Shown here piece by piece: positions 11,555 to 24,500 of a stretch of DNA of 64,000 nucleotides; positions within the stretch are counted from its first letter, which is position 1, and the number at the start of each line of letters is the position of its first letter. The position numbers and the translations under genes are program-made. This stretch comes from Grifola frondosa (taxonomy: Eukaryota > Basidiomycota > Agaricomycetes > Polyporales > Grifolaceae), in NCBI GenBank assembly GCA_001683735.1, contig LUGG01000018.1, positions 372,001 through 436,000 of the forward strand. The letters are read 5' to 3'. The notes beneath the pieces are model-generated. The model did not search any database. It was not told the origin of the DNA and saw only the letters and a program-made list of their open reading frames with translations.

Positions 11555-14500
11555 TTACCACGCCATCTTGGCAACGAATGACTGTAGAAGGACATGTCAG
11601 CCTGGCTTATAGAGAAACAACAAAACAACGACGCACCTTCGGATACATCCTCACGACCGCCTTTCTCGTCTCGTCAACAACCAAGATCGCAAGCGCGAAC
11701 GCGAAGGGGATCCCCAGAACATACTCGGGATAGGTGTCGTCCCGAATACACGCTGTAACCCAGGTCCATACAAGTTCACCACAGCGATCAGCGCCGTCGC
11801 GCACATCCCGACCGGCACGACCAGGTTCCGGCGGGGCCCCCAGAGCGGATTCGACTGCAGGATGGATACGCGGCGGTTCCGCACCGCAAGCAGACCTCCG
11901 TACTGCATGAACACCATCGTGACGTAGCTAGAGAAGATGTGCTTATCAGAATACGTAAATTTATGCAGAGATAGGGCATACTAAATGCATTGGCCGACCG
12001 ACACAAAGTTTGTGAGCTGGCCGATACTGAAGCCTTTATAGCCGTCAGCCCATTTGTCGTAGACGAGGATCACGTCATAGAAGCCGAGGCCTTGCTGGTC
12101 CATGTAAAGGAACCACATGCTCATCGCGCATGGCCACATCATGAGACCGATAAACTGATGAGTATAAACGGATTGAGAACAATGCTGCTGAAATAACAAA
12201 ATTGGAACAAACCAAGTAGATCTGGACGAAGAATCTCCAGTCAGTCCAGGCGGTCAGTGCGGGCGTTGCGCGGCTTGCGTAGCATGAGGTCTATCATGCG
12301 GTTGATTAACGACAGGCCTAACGATGCTGGATGAAGATGCATCACGTACCGGCCTCTGGTTTCTCGTACATCAACGAGATGGACATGACCACGTCATTTG
12401 TGATAGAGAAGCACACTTGCAGGTATGAACTGAGTGCGAGCTGCATTCCGAGGAATACATTGGCGAAGACTGTCATAAATTCGGTATACGTGCCAGCCTG
12501 CAATCGCGCACAAAGTTAGCGGAAGGTAAGAGGCTCCAGTGCCGACAAGCTTACCGGCATCAAGTATATGATAACTTTCTTCAAATTATCGAACACAAGC
12601 CTGCCCATCTCTATGGCTACGACGATAGACGATAGGTCGTTGTTGAGTAAAATCATTGAAGCTAAAAGGATACGAGGAAAGTGAGAAATCTCGTTCGATA
12701 CTTGGCTATATTGAACGAACGTACCGGCTTCCTTCGCGACGTCACTCCCGCTACCCATGGCCACTCCAATGTCACTTGCCTTCAGCGCCGGCGCATCGTT
12801 TACACCATCCCCAGTGACCGCCACCGTGTTATCGCCACGCGCCTTGACGTGCTCGACGATGCGCAGCTTCTGCTCCGGAGTCGTCCGTGCAAAGACGATC
12901 TCGGTATAGTGCCCGACAACCATATTCCATTCCTCCGATTCAAGAGTCTCTAGATCATCGCCTGTAAGTACGAGAGCGCGGAACTCATCATCGTCCGACG
13001 GCTTGATCTCGGGAGGCGCAGCGGTGAGGAACCGCTTCGCAGCAGCGGAGGCGCGCATGTCCGAGATCGAGTCGACTTTCTCCTGCGTGATAATCCCAAC
13101 CTGACATGCGAAGTCAGCTATCGCCAGCGAAGTCTTTAGCAACATGACAACGACACACCTGTCTGGCAATTGCCAACGCGGTCAGCTTGAAGTCCCCCGT
13201 AACCATAAAGACGCGCACTCCAGCCCGGCGAATGATTGTGATCGCGTCCGCCACGTCCGATCTGGGAGGGTCACGAATGCCGACAAAGCCAACCAGCGTG
13301 AGCTCCTGCAGCTCGGCATACATGAGCTCCTCGACGTCGTTCGCAGACATGCGTTCCATGTTAAGCTTCACCCCGTCCAACGAGCGCCTGCAAAGCGCAA
13401 GGACGCGCTGGCCCTCGCTGGCCCATTTCTCCTGTAGTGCGAGGAGCCGCGCACGTGTAGCGGGATCGAGGCGCGTGACTGTCCCATCTGGATGTGTAAC
13501 GTTGCTGCATGCGGGGAAAAGTACGTCCGGAGCGCCCTTCACGAGCATCCACGTCTCGGGCTCTGCATCCGAGTCAGGCATGGCCGATCTGTGTTGTCGC
13601 ACGACGGTAAGCATCCATTTATTGCGCGAATTGAACGGGATCTCGAAGAGCTTGTCATAAGATGCAACGAGGGTGGCGGTGTCTATGTTGAGAGAGGGAT
13701 GGCGAGAGATTCGGCGAATCGCAGGACGGCCGTGTCCGTGGCGTCGCCTTTGATAGCGCGTTCTTCGATAGGAAGATGAGCTGTAGTGGAATCGAACTTG
13801 GCGCCGTTGCAGAGACGTGCGACCATATGGAGAGGCTTGAGGGCTGCCGGGGGCAGGTCATGACTGTCAACAGCGGACTTCTCCTTCATCGAATCAACAC
13901 CATATTCGGTATCCAGAAACGCAACATTTTGTAACGACTACGGCGACATATACGAATTTAGACATGCTACGTAGACTGATATATTAGAGCGTGACTCACC
14001 ATCTTCCCGACCGTCAGTGTTCCGGTTTTATCTGAACACAACACTGACATACACCCAAGAGTTTCGATCGTAGCGAGGTTCTTCACCAGGACATTCCGCT
14101 TCGCCATTCGCTTCGCCACTATTGTAAGCGACAGTGCGACACAGACAGGAAGACCCTAACATGGAATGAATATCAGAAGGAATAAAGACAGTCGTGCAAC
14201 GACGTACCTGAGGGACGAAGGCTGTCAAGCACCCAATAGAGTTTATAATGGCCTCGCTCGCGGTCTCGAAGTTGGGGAAGCTCTTTCTGAGCCATGCAGA
14301 CCATACAACTATCGCAATGATGAACAGCAAGAGAGCGCAGGCGGATATAATCTTAGTGAAGAACCAGACCTCCCTCTGCACCGTGGTTAACTTGAACTTG
14401 TTCTGACCAGACATCGCGACGATACGTCCCATGACGGACTTGTCTCCTATCGCGAACACGACCCCAGAACAATTGCCTTGGACGACGAACGTCGACGTCA

Positions 14501-15497
14501 ATGCGAGGTTCCTTGTCTCGAGCGCGTTCTCGGAGGTAATGTCGATGACTCCAGGGATCATGTCGCTGATTTAAGCGAGCATGAACAACGATATGTTGAT
14601 TAAGAAAAATTGTAGTTACCTTTCACCAGTCAACAGAGAACGATCGAATCGTAGGTCGCTGGACACTTGCACGAGGCGAAGATCGGCTGGAACTCGGTCG
14701 CCCATAGAGAGTGTAACAAGGTCTCCAACGACAAGGTCTTTTGACGGCACGGTCTGATGCTCGCCATCTCGAATGACGGCGGCTTCTTCAGCGATCAACG
14801 TCTTTATGGATCTCATGATGCGGGAAGCATGCCAATCGCAAGAGCATAGAATGTCGCGGAGACGATGATTACCAGTAACTATCGCAGGAATGAATACATA
14901 TTCAGAAGTTTCATATCAAATGACGTACCAGTAGAATCGCCACACCGAGGTTAAAGACAGCGGGGTTCGGACGACCAAGGGGTTGGTAGGACAGCTATAT
15001 GTCCTACGCATGCGGTTGGACTGCAAGGACGCAGAGGACGAATGACGTACTATCGTAACTATGAACGCAATCCACATGAGGAAATTGAAGCCGCCGAAGA
15101 CATAGTTGAGCGCCTTCTTCCAGTACTGAGTGGGAGGAGGCGAGATGATGTTCTTCCCAGCGTTTGCACGCCGCTGCACAGCCGCAGTCTCGAGGCCTAC
15201 GGTGGAAGAAGTAGAAAAGCGAGTGAAGACTTCATCCGGAGACAGCGTGTGTACGTCTATCAGTCGAATTGCTGCGGCAGGGTCTGATGACCCTCCCATG
15301 GGCTTCTGCTTCGCCTCCTGAATAGAATCTACATGGATAGACAGCGTCCGATAGCTGAGGGATGGTCAGAGTATTTTCAAGATCTAAGAGTAACAGGAAT
15401 TGTACCGAATCTGGACATCAAAGTCCTTCGCGTGCGAATCAACATTGGAGGTCGACTCAGATTTCGTACTGGGATGACGAGGAACCATTTCAGCCAT
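11555..15497 (-). pseudogene. Type IIC (Na,K/H,K-like, ACU-type) P-type cation ATPase, frameshifted
   Basis: The intact enzyme pumps alkali cations across the plasma membrane. The ATG at 15497-15495 starts MAEMVPRHPS; the first intron then joins to YRTLSIHVDSIQ, a fungal ACU hallmark. Family blocks follow: PPPTQYWKKALNYVFGGFNF, GDRVPADLRLVQVSSDLRF with LLTGE, the phosphorylation motif SDKTGTLT (14014-14038), FEIPFNSRNKWMLT, LVKGAPDVLF, VTGDGVNDAPALKASDIGVA, KKVIIYLMP, QLTNFVSVGQCIYYVTMVF and the short terminus SFVAKMAW at 11555. Four frame errors break it: a base lost near 14839 before DWHASRIMRS, an extra CT unit in a CTCTCTC run near 13690 leading to TAG, an extra base near 12245 giving TGA at 12241-12243, and a base lost near 11710 inside FWGIPFAFAL. 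Splice sites are otherwise intact, so decay looks recent. Confidence 0.9.
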
Positions 15498-15543
15498 GGT
15501 GGGCCTGGGGAAAGTGGCTGTATCGCTGAGGGGCGGAGAGGGA

Positions 15544-15550
15544 GTTTATA
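15544..15550 (-). promoter_or_regulatory. TATA-like element upstream of the P-type ATPase
   Basis: On the minus strand TATAAAC lies about 47 bp before the inferred ATG, followed by a CT-rich tract of the sort common before fungal transcription starts. Confidence 0.4.
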
Positions 15551-17459
15551 TGAGAAGATGCGCCAAGACACTGGGCGGCACTGGATATGGTTTGACATAT
15601 ACAGTGATGGACTGCGTGACATGTCTCGCAGGCTAGGACCTGCGATAGGACCTGCGACAGGGAGTGAGGTGTTTTCGCTATTTCTCCTACTCGCAAGCTC
15701 GTGCCAAACATTTATGATCTTGCATGTCCAAATCAGGTATACAGGTCCGTTCTAGATCTCGATCAAATCGTTCTAAGAATATCTAATCACTCACCAGCCG
15801 CAACTGCAAAGACCGTTGCTTCACTCGTACATTCTCCATCGTCTCTTGCGTGTACTCATCCTCCGGCAGCGAATGGCGGCGTCACCGTTGGCAGATGTGT
15901 GTTCTGCAACAGTCTCATCGCAAGTAATTGTCTCACTAGGTCCAACAACGAATTTCAAACCACCCATTTCGGTCCAGCTCCGCGCTCTTTTCGCTATTCC
16001 CTCTGCAAGAGCTCAAGTTACGGCAAATGATGGCTCCTTATCTCTGCATCAAAAATGCCTCGCACCCCACAGCAATCACGGAGGGCTTACCTAGTATAGC
16101 CGGGAGTATCGCTTTGCCACGGTCAATGCCGATACTAAACAGGACAGCATGTTCCCAAGAGCATGCGTATCCGCGATGATAGTGTTATGACCCTGCAGGC
16201 ACAGAGGTTATTATAAGAGCTCGAGAAGCGAAAACTGCCGTTGTCAAGTGCCTGTAGACTCTGAGTGCTATCCGTGAGGAGTCCTGAAATGATAGCAGAA
16301 TATGAGTTCCGAGTGGGGTGCATCTGTAAAACCAGAAGTGCATACACATGAAGCCGCTCTTTCCTCTATTCAATTGTGATAGTTTGACGCTGATCGTTCA
16401 AAAGCATTGTCGTAGTATGCAGCCTTCCCAACATGGCCAGAGATGGCTCAACGAGACACAGCGACCTTAAATGATAGCCCAGCCGAGTTCTCGTTGGCTG
16501 TTAGTGCGCTCTACTCCGTGACATTCTTCATGGTCCATGACAGAATCAGAGTGCATAGGCAGGAATCCTGTGCATGAATGAGCAGATACATGTCTCAACT
16601 GGCCCGACAAGAATTAGCCGTTATATAGCTATCCAAAAAGGCGAAACGTACTACTTTCATCGAATTCATAAAAAATTATGTTAGAGATGGCAGAGCGGAG
16701 GCGACACTTCTGCGGTATATGCGGACCCGACATGAAACTTCACAAGCAGAGCTAGCGATCCACGTGGCACAAAAACGAAAGTAGATATGGGCGCCTATCT
16801 AACTCCACCAAGTGATGATTATTCGCTCTTTCAGCCCGCCCTCTATCAACCATTCCATCCCCAACCAACTGGATAGTGGATATCTGGACATCACCGAACC
16901 CGCACGCCATAAGTCAAAGCGCAGCCTGTGGGATAGCACTTTTGACCTTACAAACGTTGTTCACCATTGCGCTGGAAAATAGTACTTAGAAGTCATACGT
17001 CGCATTCCTATTCGTCTTCGTGACCTGCTCGCTGACATTACGGTTCGATGATCTTCGGAGAATAAGCCTCGCGGACATGACCAACTTGAACTTGGAAAGG
17101 CGGTCGGAAATGACTAGTTTTCTCCCAATAAGTTCTCGAGTTGATAGAAAGCTGACGCCAAACACGCAGAGTGAGGTTCCATTGTTACAGTTTCGAATTT
17201 TGGACAAATATGAACATGTGAACATGTATGTAATCTTTTGTTCCACCTGACATGCTATATGAACCTTCTTGTGCAGTTTGAGACTGGTTCGCGTACAATT
17301 CTTGACGCTATTTGGAAGTGCTGAGATACGTGATATCTTCTATTTTCATCACACGTGTTCTAGGCTCAAGGGGCCTATCACAAATGCCTGTAAATCTGCC
17401 AGTGTGAGTGCGATCCTGTGCATCTAAATTTTATCAGACACTCACGTCAGCTGGTAAAT
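15551..17459. other. Long intergenic stretch without a recognised gene
   Basis: Only short frames occur. I saw no family similarity, RNA gene or repeat. Confidence 0.45.
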
Positions 17460-20270
17460 TTACCCTATTCACTGCCACAGCCGCGGCATTCGCCCTGGTT
17501 ACCTTCCAGCTACATCGAAAACAATATTCAAGCACTTCAGATTGCAGATAAAATTGCGGAGCCGCTACCTGTACCATTTATCAACGGCGTGATTGGAACG
17601 GCCCTGCACATCGCTGAGACCGCCCACGTAAGTCGTGATATTCTGCCAATGAGACGGTCTGTGACGCCTACTCGTAGCGAATAAAGCAGGCAACGGATGG
17701 TTGTCGGGACCTCGCCGAGCGTGTGAGCGCACTATCTTTGAGCGTGTATGAGGAGCTACGGGCGAGCACGGAGCATGCAGAATCTCCAGAACTCACAGAT
17801 CGCATGGCTGCACTCCTATAGTTTTGATCATTTCTTTCATCTGCCTTCGAAATTCTTGTCATCTAATACCTCTCTCTCAGTACCCTCGAACAAATTGATG
17901 CATGCTTGACACGGAAAGCCAAGATGACAGCTTTGAAGAGATTTTTAGGCCGCGCTCGTATGGAAAACGATGTTAGTCGGCTGGCGGTGAGGATGGAAGA
18001 CGCAGCCGGAGCATTCCAGGTACATTCCTGTGTCTTCTTGCGTCCCCCGCGTCAGTATCTCAAATAATTGTTGGCCCGACTGCAGGTCCAATCCGTGCTC
18101 AATATCGACCGCCAGTTGACAACTGTGCGCAGAACTAATTCGTCACAAGGAAAACTCGGACCATCGAGCTGATTTTTTCGCGCGACAATGTATGGATATT
18201 CGACGTGCGGTTGAACTCAACTCGTCTTACGATGGCACTGTAAGTCCTTCATGTTTCGTGACAGAGGCTGAGCACCGATAGGATTGGACAACCCTCAGCT
18301 GAGACTCTTTGGTCGCAATGAGCTTATTCTGGAAGAAGAGCTTCCAAGAAGACCGGAAAATACTGGTTACAGAGCCAAAATATTCTTTGATGAGAAGTCC
18401 GTAACTGTCAAGCGCTTTATCAAAGAAACTCAATTCAGGTCTGCGGTAGAGCGGAGCAAGAAAATATGGTTCGTTTTCCAATTGCAGCTCAACGTGATCC
18501 CAAACAGTGTTCTCTTGTCCTAGGAACCCTAATATCATGCAGACGTTTGGATATTCACGGTCCGACCCTATATATGCGTTCCTTGTACAACAAATCATGC
18601 CAGGTTCGTCTCATCTACCTAGTTATGATTCTTCAGATGAACACTATTGACAAAATCGCACTTGCAATGAAGGAGAGACCGTAGAAGTTCTTGCTGTAGC
18701 ATTAAGGGGATCACAGAAAATTCCCTTGTACGTTTCCAATTCATCATAATTTTGCGGCTGACCTCTTGACTCAAGTTCCGAGAGACTATGGTAATCCATT
18801 TCAGCAATTCCGTTCAAGAACCTGATTAATTTCCAATTTTCCACTTTTAGTCGTTCTACGCTTAGTGGCGGAGCATCGGAGTGGTGGAATGCATCCATTC
18901 GTAATGATCCCTATTGGACCTTCAATGTCAAGTGCTCACGACCTACTGCCAGATCAGAATGGCAGATACAGCTGTGAGTGCACAGGGAAAGACCATACAT
19001 GATCTCGATTATTATTACACAGATGGTCCTTACTCGACATCGTTCCTCATTCAATTGCTCTTGGCCCATTTGAAGCATCCGTACGTGGTAGTTCCAACGA
19101 TTGCTTTGCAACCAATAACCGCGCTCCCTGTGGCCAGATCGAGGGTCTGGACGAAACTGAAGAACATGTTGATTCATCGACGTACTATGCTAGTGAGTCA
19201 CGGACTGCAGGTGAGTTTCATCATTCACGGTCACCGCATGACCTGTATTTTCTGTTTCTGAAGGTGATTCGTCGTCCTGGCTACCTTCTTCGGCGCAGGG
19301 TTCCTTGACACGCGAAGAGTTTCTGGCCTGGAAAACTATGCCGCTAATGGTTGATTTCTCATTCATACACAGCCAATCCACGGAACCTTTCTCTGTTAAA
19401 ACTCTCTTCCATTTGCAGCCACACAAATACGTCGCATCAATACCGAATTTAAAAAGCTGTCTCAATCCGGACAACAATCCAACAGCATTAATCAATGGAA
19501 CACAGCGCTTGGGGCCCAATGTAAGCTACAATATCGATTTGAACGATTTATCTACAGGCTGGCGGCGGTTCGTCTCTGGTTCGGCTCTATGACACCTCAT
19601 TATCTGAGCATGGTTCTTTGCATCACAGATACACCCTACACAATGTCCGAGCCGGCGGACACAATTTCCACTAAGTTAGCCGTTAGTCCAACCATGACCA
19701 TCCAGCGACAGATGCGTGGCTGGCCGATGGACAACATTCTCTGTCTTGCTCAAGCTCAGGATGTTCCCGCAAATGAGTCATATTTGCGCGTTTGATCTCA
19801 ACTCTCAATCCTCCGCGGAGTCTAGTCACCGAAAATATCGTATCCCATAGCTCAGCGCTTCTCATTGCTGAAACCCAAGATACCTCGAATACTGCTTCGA
19901 ATGGACAGATCTCGAAAACCCTGTACTTCTTTGATTTCTATGGCGCAGTTTAATCCTGGGAGACGCCTAGATCTTTTTGGTCGTGCGATGGGAACGATGT
20001 GCCTCCGATGGCGGGGTTTGTCGAGCAGGCCGAATGGGAGGCAAGAGGAATTCTTTACCGAGATAAAGAAAGCAGTTGGGAACAAATTCTGGGCGGCATG
20101 CGATTCAAGATTGAAGCCAAGTGCGTAGACGTTCATTAATCCTTTTAGTAGCATGTGTTGTGTGCGTTAACCTACGTCGCCAGGTCATCCGAGTACTATA
20201 TGCATCTAGAGGACGATGAGATTCTCACGCTAGAGGAGTTTGAGCAGTCAAATATCCATGAAAGCTAGGT
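17460..20270 (+). pseudogene. HeLo/MLKL-NTD-like helical domain with kinase-like segment, decayed
   Basis: The first part resembles the four-helix N-terminal domain found in fungal HeLo-like and MLKL-like cell-death or signalling proteins. It reads IQALQIADKIAEPLPVPFIN, GTALHIAETAH, an intron, QATDGCRDLAERVSALSLSV, an intron near 17818-17880, TLEQIDACLTRKAKMTALKR and VSRLAVRMEDAAGAFQ, an intron, then VQSVLNIDRQL. The downstream text at 18290-18600 (GYRAKIFFDEKSVTVKRFI, then WNPNIMQTFGYS across an intron) looks like the N-lobe of a degenerate kinase domain. Later blocks (19300-19560 and 19860-20270, EYYMHLEDDEILTLEEFEQS) resemble the tail of the same basidiomycete family. Frame breaks near 18170, 18650 and 19000, plus the lack of a clear ATG, indicate decay. 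The family assignment rests on pattern only. Confidence 0.5.
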
Positions 20271-20836
20271 TTCTGATGACATTTGAACGCCAGATCAATT
20301 ACGTATCTTGAGACACCAGCGGAACGCACAAGCACTTTACTGGAGATCAAAGCATATAGGATGGGCGTAGCGAATCGACTTGTGATACACGTTCAACGTG
20401 GCCCACTTCGAAGTAGACGATAAGTACGTCGGAGGCTACTATGTGGCACTTTTACCAGCGATACTGTGTGTGGCTTTTGAGATTGAGAATGCGGTGCATG
20501 TACACATCTTCACACGAACTCCGTGCACGCCTCAACGTGGCGCGAAAACAGTTTCAATGTATTTATATCGACCTGTAGTAAGCCTTAGGCCTTATTAATG
20601 ATACCTTCCATGATCAAGCTTGCCAGCTGGAGAAAAGCCGGCGCCCTTGAAGGAGCTGGTCAAGTAGAATTTGGGCTGAGAAGACGTTACACCCCCAGTA
20701 ACCGTGCTCCTCGTTCGGATTGTATGTGGAGAACGCTTCATGCACGTCTTTGCCTGCCATGCAAAACAGAGCTATCTGATATCTCGTGAGAAGCTCATAG
20801 TGCGAGAGTGTCGACTTAGACGCGTTTGATCAATGA

Positions 20837-20844
20837 TGGCGAGG
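20837..20844. repeat. Target-site duplication, left copy
   Basis: TGGCGAGG directly abuts the left inverted repeat and recurs at 21307-21314. Confidence 0.85.
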
Positions 20845-21306
20845 AGGCCCCGGGCAACTCCACTAGATGTTTGTCCGGAATTAGCATATTTGAGGGCCGA
20901 AAATTGGCCAAATTCTTGTCCGACTTTGCATTTTTCACCGCCAAATCGAGCCAAAATTCCGGATTTCTTGTCCAGATTTAGCATTTTTGAGACCCGCCGG
21001 CCAGTCAACTTCCGGGGCACCATATGACAACTGGGAGAAAACTCGGAAATATGGGCGACCTCCCTATGGAACACATGAATCTGCTCGATGGCCATGTTCG
21101 CCAAATCCGGAACATTCAGTTTACACGACAAGACCTCGAGCCTTTGCTACCAAGATGGAACAAAAAATCGACATATACGTGACATATCGTGACATGTGAC
21201 TACTGTGTTATCCGACTTAGCATTTCTGAGGCCGAAAAGTTTGCATTTTTGAGGCCCTTTTTGGAGATTTCGGCGGACAAACGTCTAGTGGAGTTGCCCG
21301 GGGCCT
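20845..21306. mobile_element. MITE-like non-autonomous DNA transposon, 462 bp
   Basis: The element has 33-bp terminal inverted repeats at 20845-20877 and 21274-21306 that differ at one base; they begin AGGCCCCGGGCAACTCCACT. Perfect 8-bp direct repeats TGGCGAGG flank it. An 8-bp duplication is known for hAT elements and also for P and some Merlin elements, so hAT is only the best guess. There is no transposase frame inside. The interior repeats a motif close to TTGTCCGAMTTAGCATTTTT four times (about 20873, 20915, 20967 and 21209), which may be subterminal transposase-binding sites. Removing the element and one duplication restores a continuous target sequence. It lies 230 bp before the start of the ABC transporter. 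Confidence 0.9.
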
Positions 21307-21314
21307 TGGCGAGG
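21307..21314. repeat. Target-site duplication, right copy
   Basis: Second copy of TGGCGAGG directly after the right inverted repeat. Confidence 0.85.
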
Positions 21315-21535
21315 GCGTCGGGCGCGTATTGAGCGCTCAGTGCTTGATATGGGCGAACCACCATATGTAGCTTATCCGGGCCGTCATTTTAGTGTCTTCT
21401 CGCTGATGAATTGCATGAACAACATTCCCACCTGTTGACAGCGTCTCAAGATGATGTTGACTCAACTGGGGGCCGCGTCCTCTCAAGATACCATTACTTA
21501 TCTTGCCTTCCACCACCGAAATCCGTATCCTCGCC

Positions 21536-24500
21536 ATGGAGGCTTTAGGTTTCCAGTACCCTGTACTGCTACCGCTAGATAATCTGCTCCCCAAGACGCC
21601 AGTAACAGCGTTCCGCCTCGCAGGAGAGAGCTCAGAGCCTGAAAGGTACGCGATTCGTGCTTAGCAGAGCGTGAGCCAAGCATGAGCTAACATTGGATCA
21701 GCTTCTGGACGAACTCTCTTCTCTTTCCTGCATATGCTGTTGGAGTGTCACTCTTTGTGTTACTTCTGCACGTCAGTATCGCATTCAAACTTTCGGATAA
21801 AACAACAGTCGCAGCGACAGAAGCACATTTTATTGATGCACGCGGCAATGGGGAGGATGCGCATGCAGCACATGCTATCTCCGGCATACGGAGGAAGGTC
21901 AACCGACTTGGAGGACTCGCCATGACAGCCTTCAAAGTCACTCGACTTGTTGCATGCTTGGGACTGTTCAGTCTCTCCGTTATCTCTGCAGTTACCCGGA
22001 AAGATAATAGTGCAATGCCCACGACTACTGCGGCCGCGTGGCCACAAATCGGACAATGCATAACATTCGTAAGTAAAAGTCGAGTGACTCATTCTTTCTC
22101 TGATCGCGGGAAACATCAGGCGTACACATCTCTATTAGCGCTGTCATCAATATCAACTCCGCGTGGCTTCAGCATGCTCGTGACGAAACATCTAACCCTT
22201 GTCCTCCTCTTCACTTGGGCGGTCTACGTTTACCGGGATGTTTGGCCTTGGGCCACATTCACAATTACCCCTGCAGATATAGCCGAGGGAAGTATTCTCT
22301 GGGTAAAGATCATCCTCTTGACGATCGCTGCAGTGGTCGTGCCTCTTCTCATGCCGCGGAAATATATTCCACGTGATCCTAATGTTAGTTATTCTGCACG
22401 TTTTATGCTATGCTTGCCGGCTGATAATCCTTGTAGGAGCCAATGTTAGAGCCAAATGCTGAGCAGACGGCCTCGATACTGTCAACAGTTCTTTACAGTT
22501 GGCTTGACCATTTAATCTGGGTGGCATATCGTACTCCCCATCTCTCGTTTGACCAGTTGCCGGCTCTCGCGGACCATCACTGGACAAAGAATCTCGTCAA
22601 ACTTGGTTTCCATGTGAGTTAAAGTACTTATTCTGATGCGGACGGTAACTAATGGCATCACAGCACCTCGATCCTTTCCTAGTGAAGTCAGACCGCCTGA
22701 TCTTCTGGGGGTTGATGAAAATATTCAGTATGGGGCACCGTTCTGAATTGCAACGTCTTCCATCTAACTTGCGCTGACAGAATTTGAAATTCTGATCATG
22801 ACTCTGATGCTCATGATCGAGGTGCTCTTGCAGCTCCTGTCGCCCCTCAGTGTCAACCGACTTCTCACGTGCGTATGACCACAATTCATGCTCGCTCGTG
22901 CTTACACTGTGACTATTAGATACATGGAGACCCGCGGAGAAGGCGCCATCGTCTATCCTTGGGTCTGGATCGCCATGATGCTCTTTGGCCCTGTACTCAA
23001 GTCGCTTGCCATGCAGTGGTATTTCTTTCTCCAGGTGCGATTTCCATTCATATTCAGGCAGAAATCGAATGCATCTGACAGCCGGCTTCTTCGCAGTCCA
23101 GAGTGTTGGTCGAAATGCAGGCCATGGTCACGGAGATAGTCTTCGAGCACGCCCTGCGCATACGTGTCAAAGCGGAAGTTTCGGAGGCGCACGAGGGCAG
23201 CGGCAATACCACAGCTGTTGTGACTCCGGAGCAATCCTCATTGCTCGAGGATCCGGAGGATACCGAGATCTCCGACACCTCGGAGGGCGGGAGCAACAGC
23301 AACAACAAAGGCAAGCAGGTTTCCAGAGCCCCCTCTGAAACCTCTCAGGTTGCGCCGAAGCCGGATCGCCCTGCGTCGACAGAGAGCGCAAAGGGCGGAC
23401 ACCATGTCGGAAAGATTAACAACCTGGTAACGACTGATATGCAGAACATCGTAGATGCGAGCCCCTGGATGTTGTTCTTGTGTACGTCTCTTTGGTCTTT
23501 GCCGGAACGTAGCTGAATTCCATCTGTTCCGCACTGTAGTCTTTGAAACACCCTTCGAGATCGGGGTCTCCATATGGTTCCTGTACGCAATTCTCGGGTG
23601 GAGGTTCGTGCTGCGCGCGCATCTCTCGCTGGAAATCAAGTTTGACCATCATAAATTTGACAGTGCGTTCGTAGGGCTTGCTGTCATGATCGTTCTGCTC
23701 CCTCTCCGGGTTCCGTCAGCCGCCTGCTTCAAAGTGTCCAAGTCGAGAAGATGAAAGCGGTAAGATACATGTTCCCCTTTCGCTGACTAGTGACGCTCAT
23801 ATCGACATAGACGGATGTTCGCGTTCAATCGGTAACCGAAAGTGCGTCTACCCTATCTGTAGCAGAATTTTGCGACTGTGATATTGATTCTCAACGTAGC
23901 GATGAACGTCATCCGCATGGTCAAGTTGTTTGGCTGGGAACCGCGGATTGCAGCGCAGCTGAATGAGAAGCGAGACTTCGAATTGAAGCATATACGCAAG
24001 TCGAAGCTATTGGGGCTACTCATCAACATTGTGAAGTGGGTTCGACGGCTTTCTTTCGGAGCATCGTGCGATGTTCAGTTCAGCTATTGCGTGCCCGTTG
24101 CAACTATGGCCGCCACTTATACAACTTACGTGCGTGCCGTGATCAGTGGTCCGCGACTTGTTTCTTATTTGTTATTTGTTATGCAGACAGTGGTGATGAA
24201 ACAGGAACTCACAGGTGGGTTTCCTTTGGGTAGTCTCGATATATATCAGTTGCTGATACTTTTACAGCCTCTATTGTGTTCTCCGCAATGACTGGTATGC
24301 TTACGTGTCCAGGAGTTTTGGAAAGTCGATTGTTGATCTTTTCCTTAGTATTTGATATTTTGCGTATGCAACTACAACAGATCTTTTACATGCTTCCGGC
24401 CATTATTCAGGGTGATTCACGCGTCGTCCATTGATTGATATCCAAGTTGACTATTCCACCATAGCGAAGGTGTCCTTTGAACGTATCTACGAATTCCTGC

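Noticed and set aside
11555..15497. ENA-type (IID) sodium ATPase
   Set aside because: The N-terminal YRTLSIHVDSIQ block and the FVSVGQCIYYVTMVF region match type IIC/ACU pumps.
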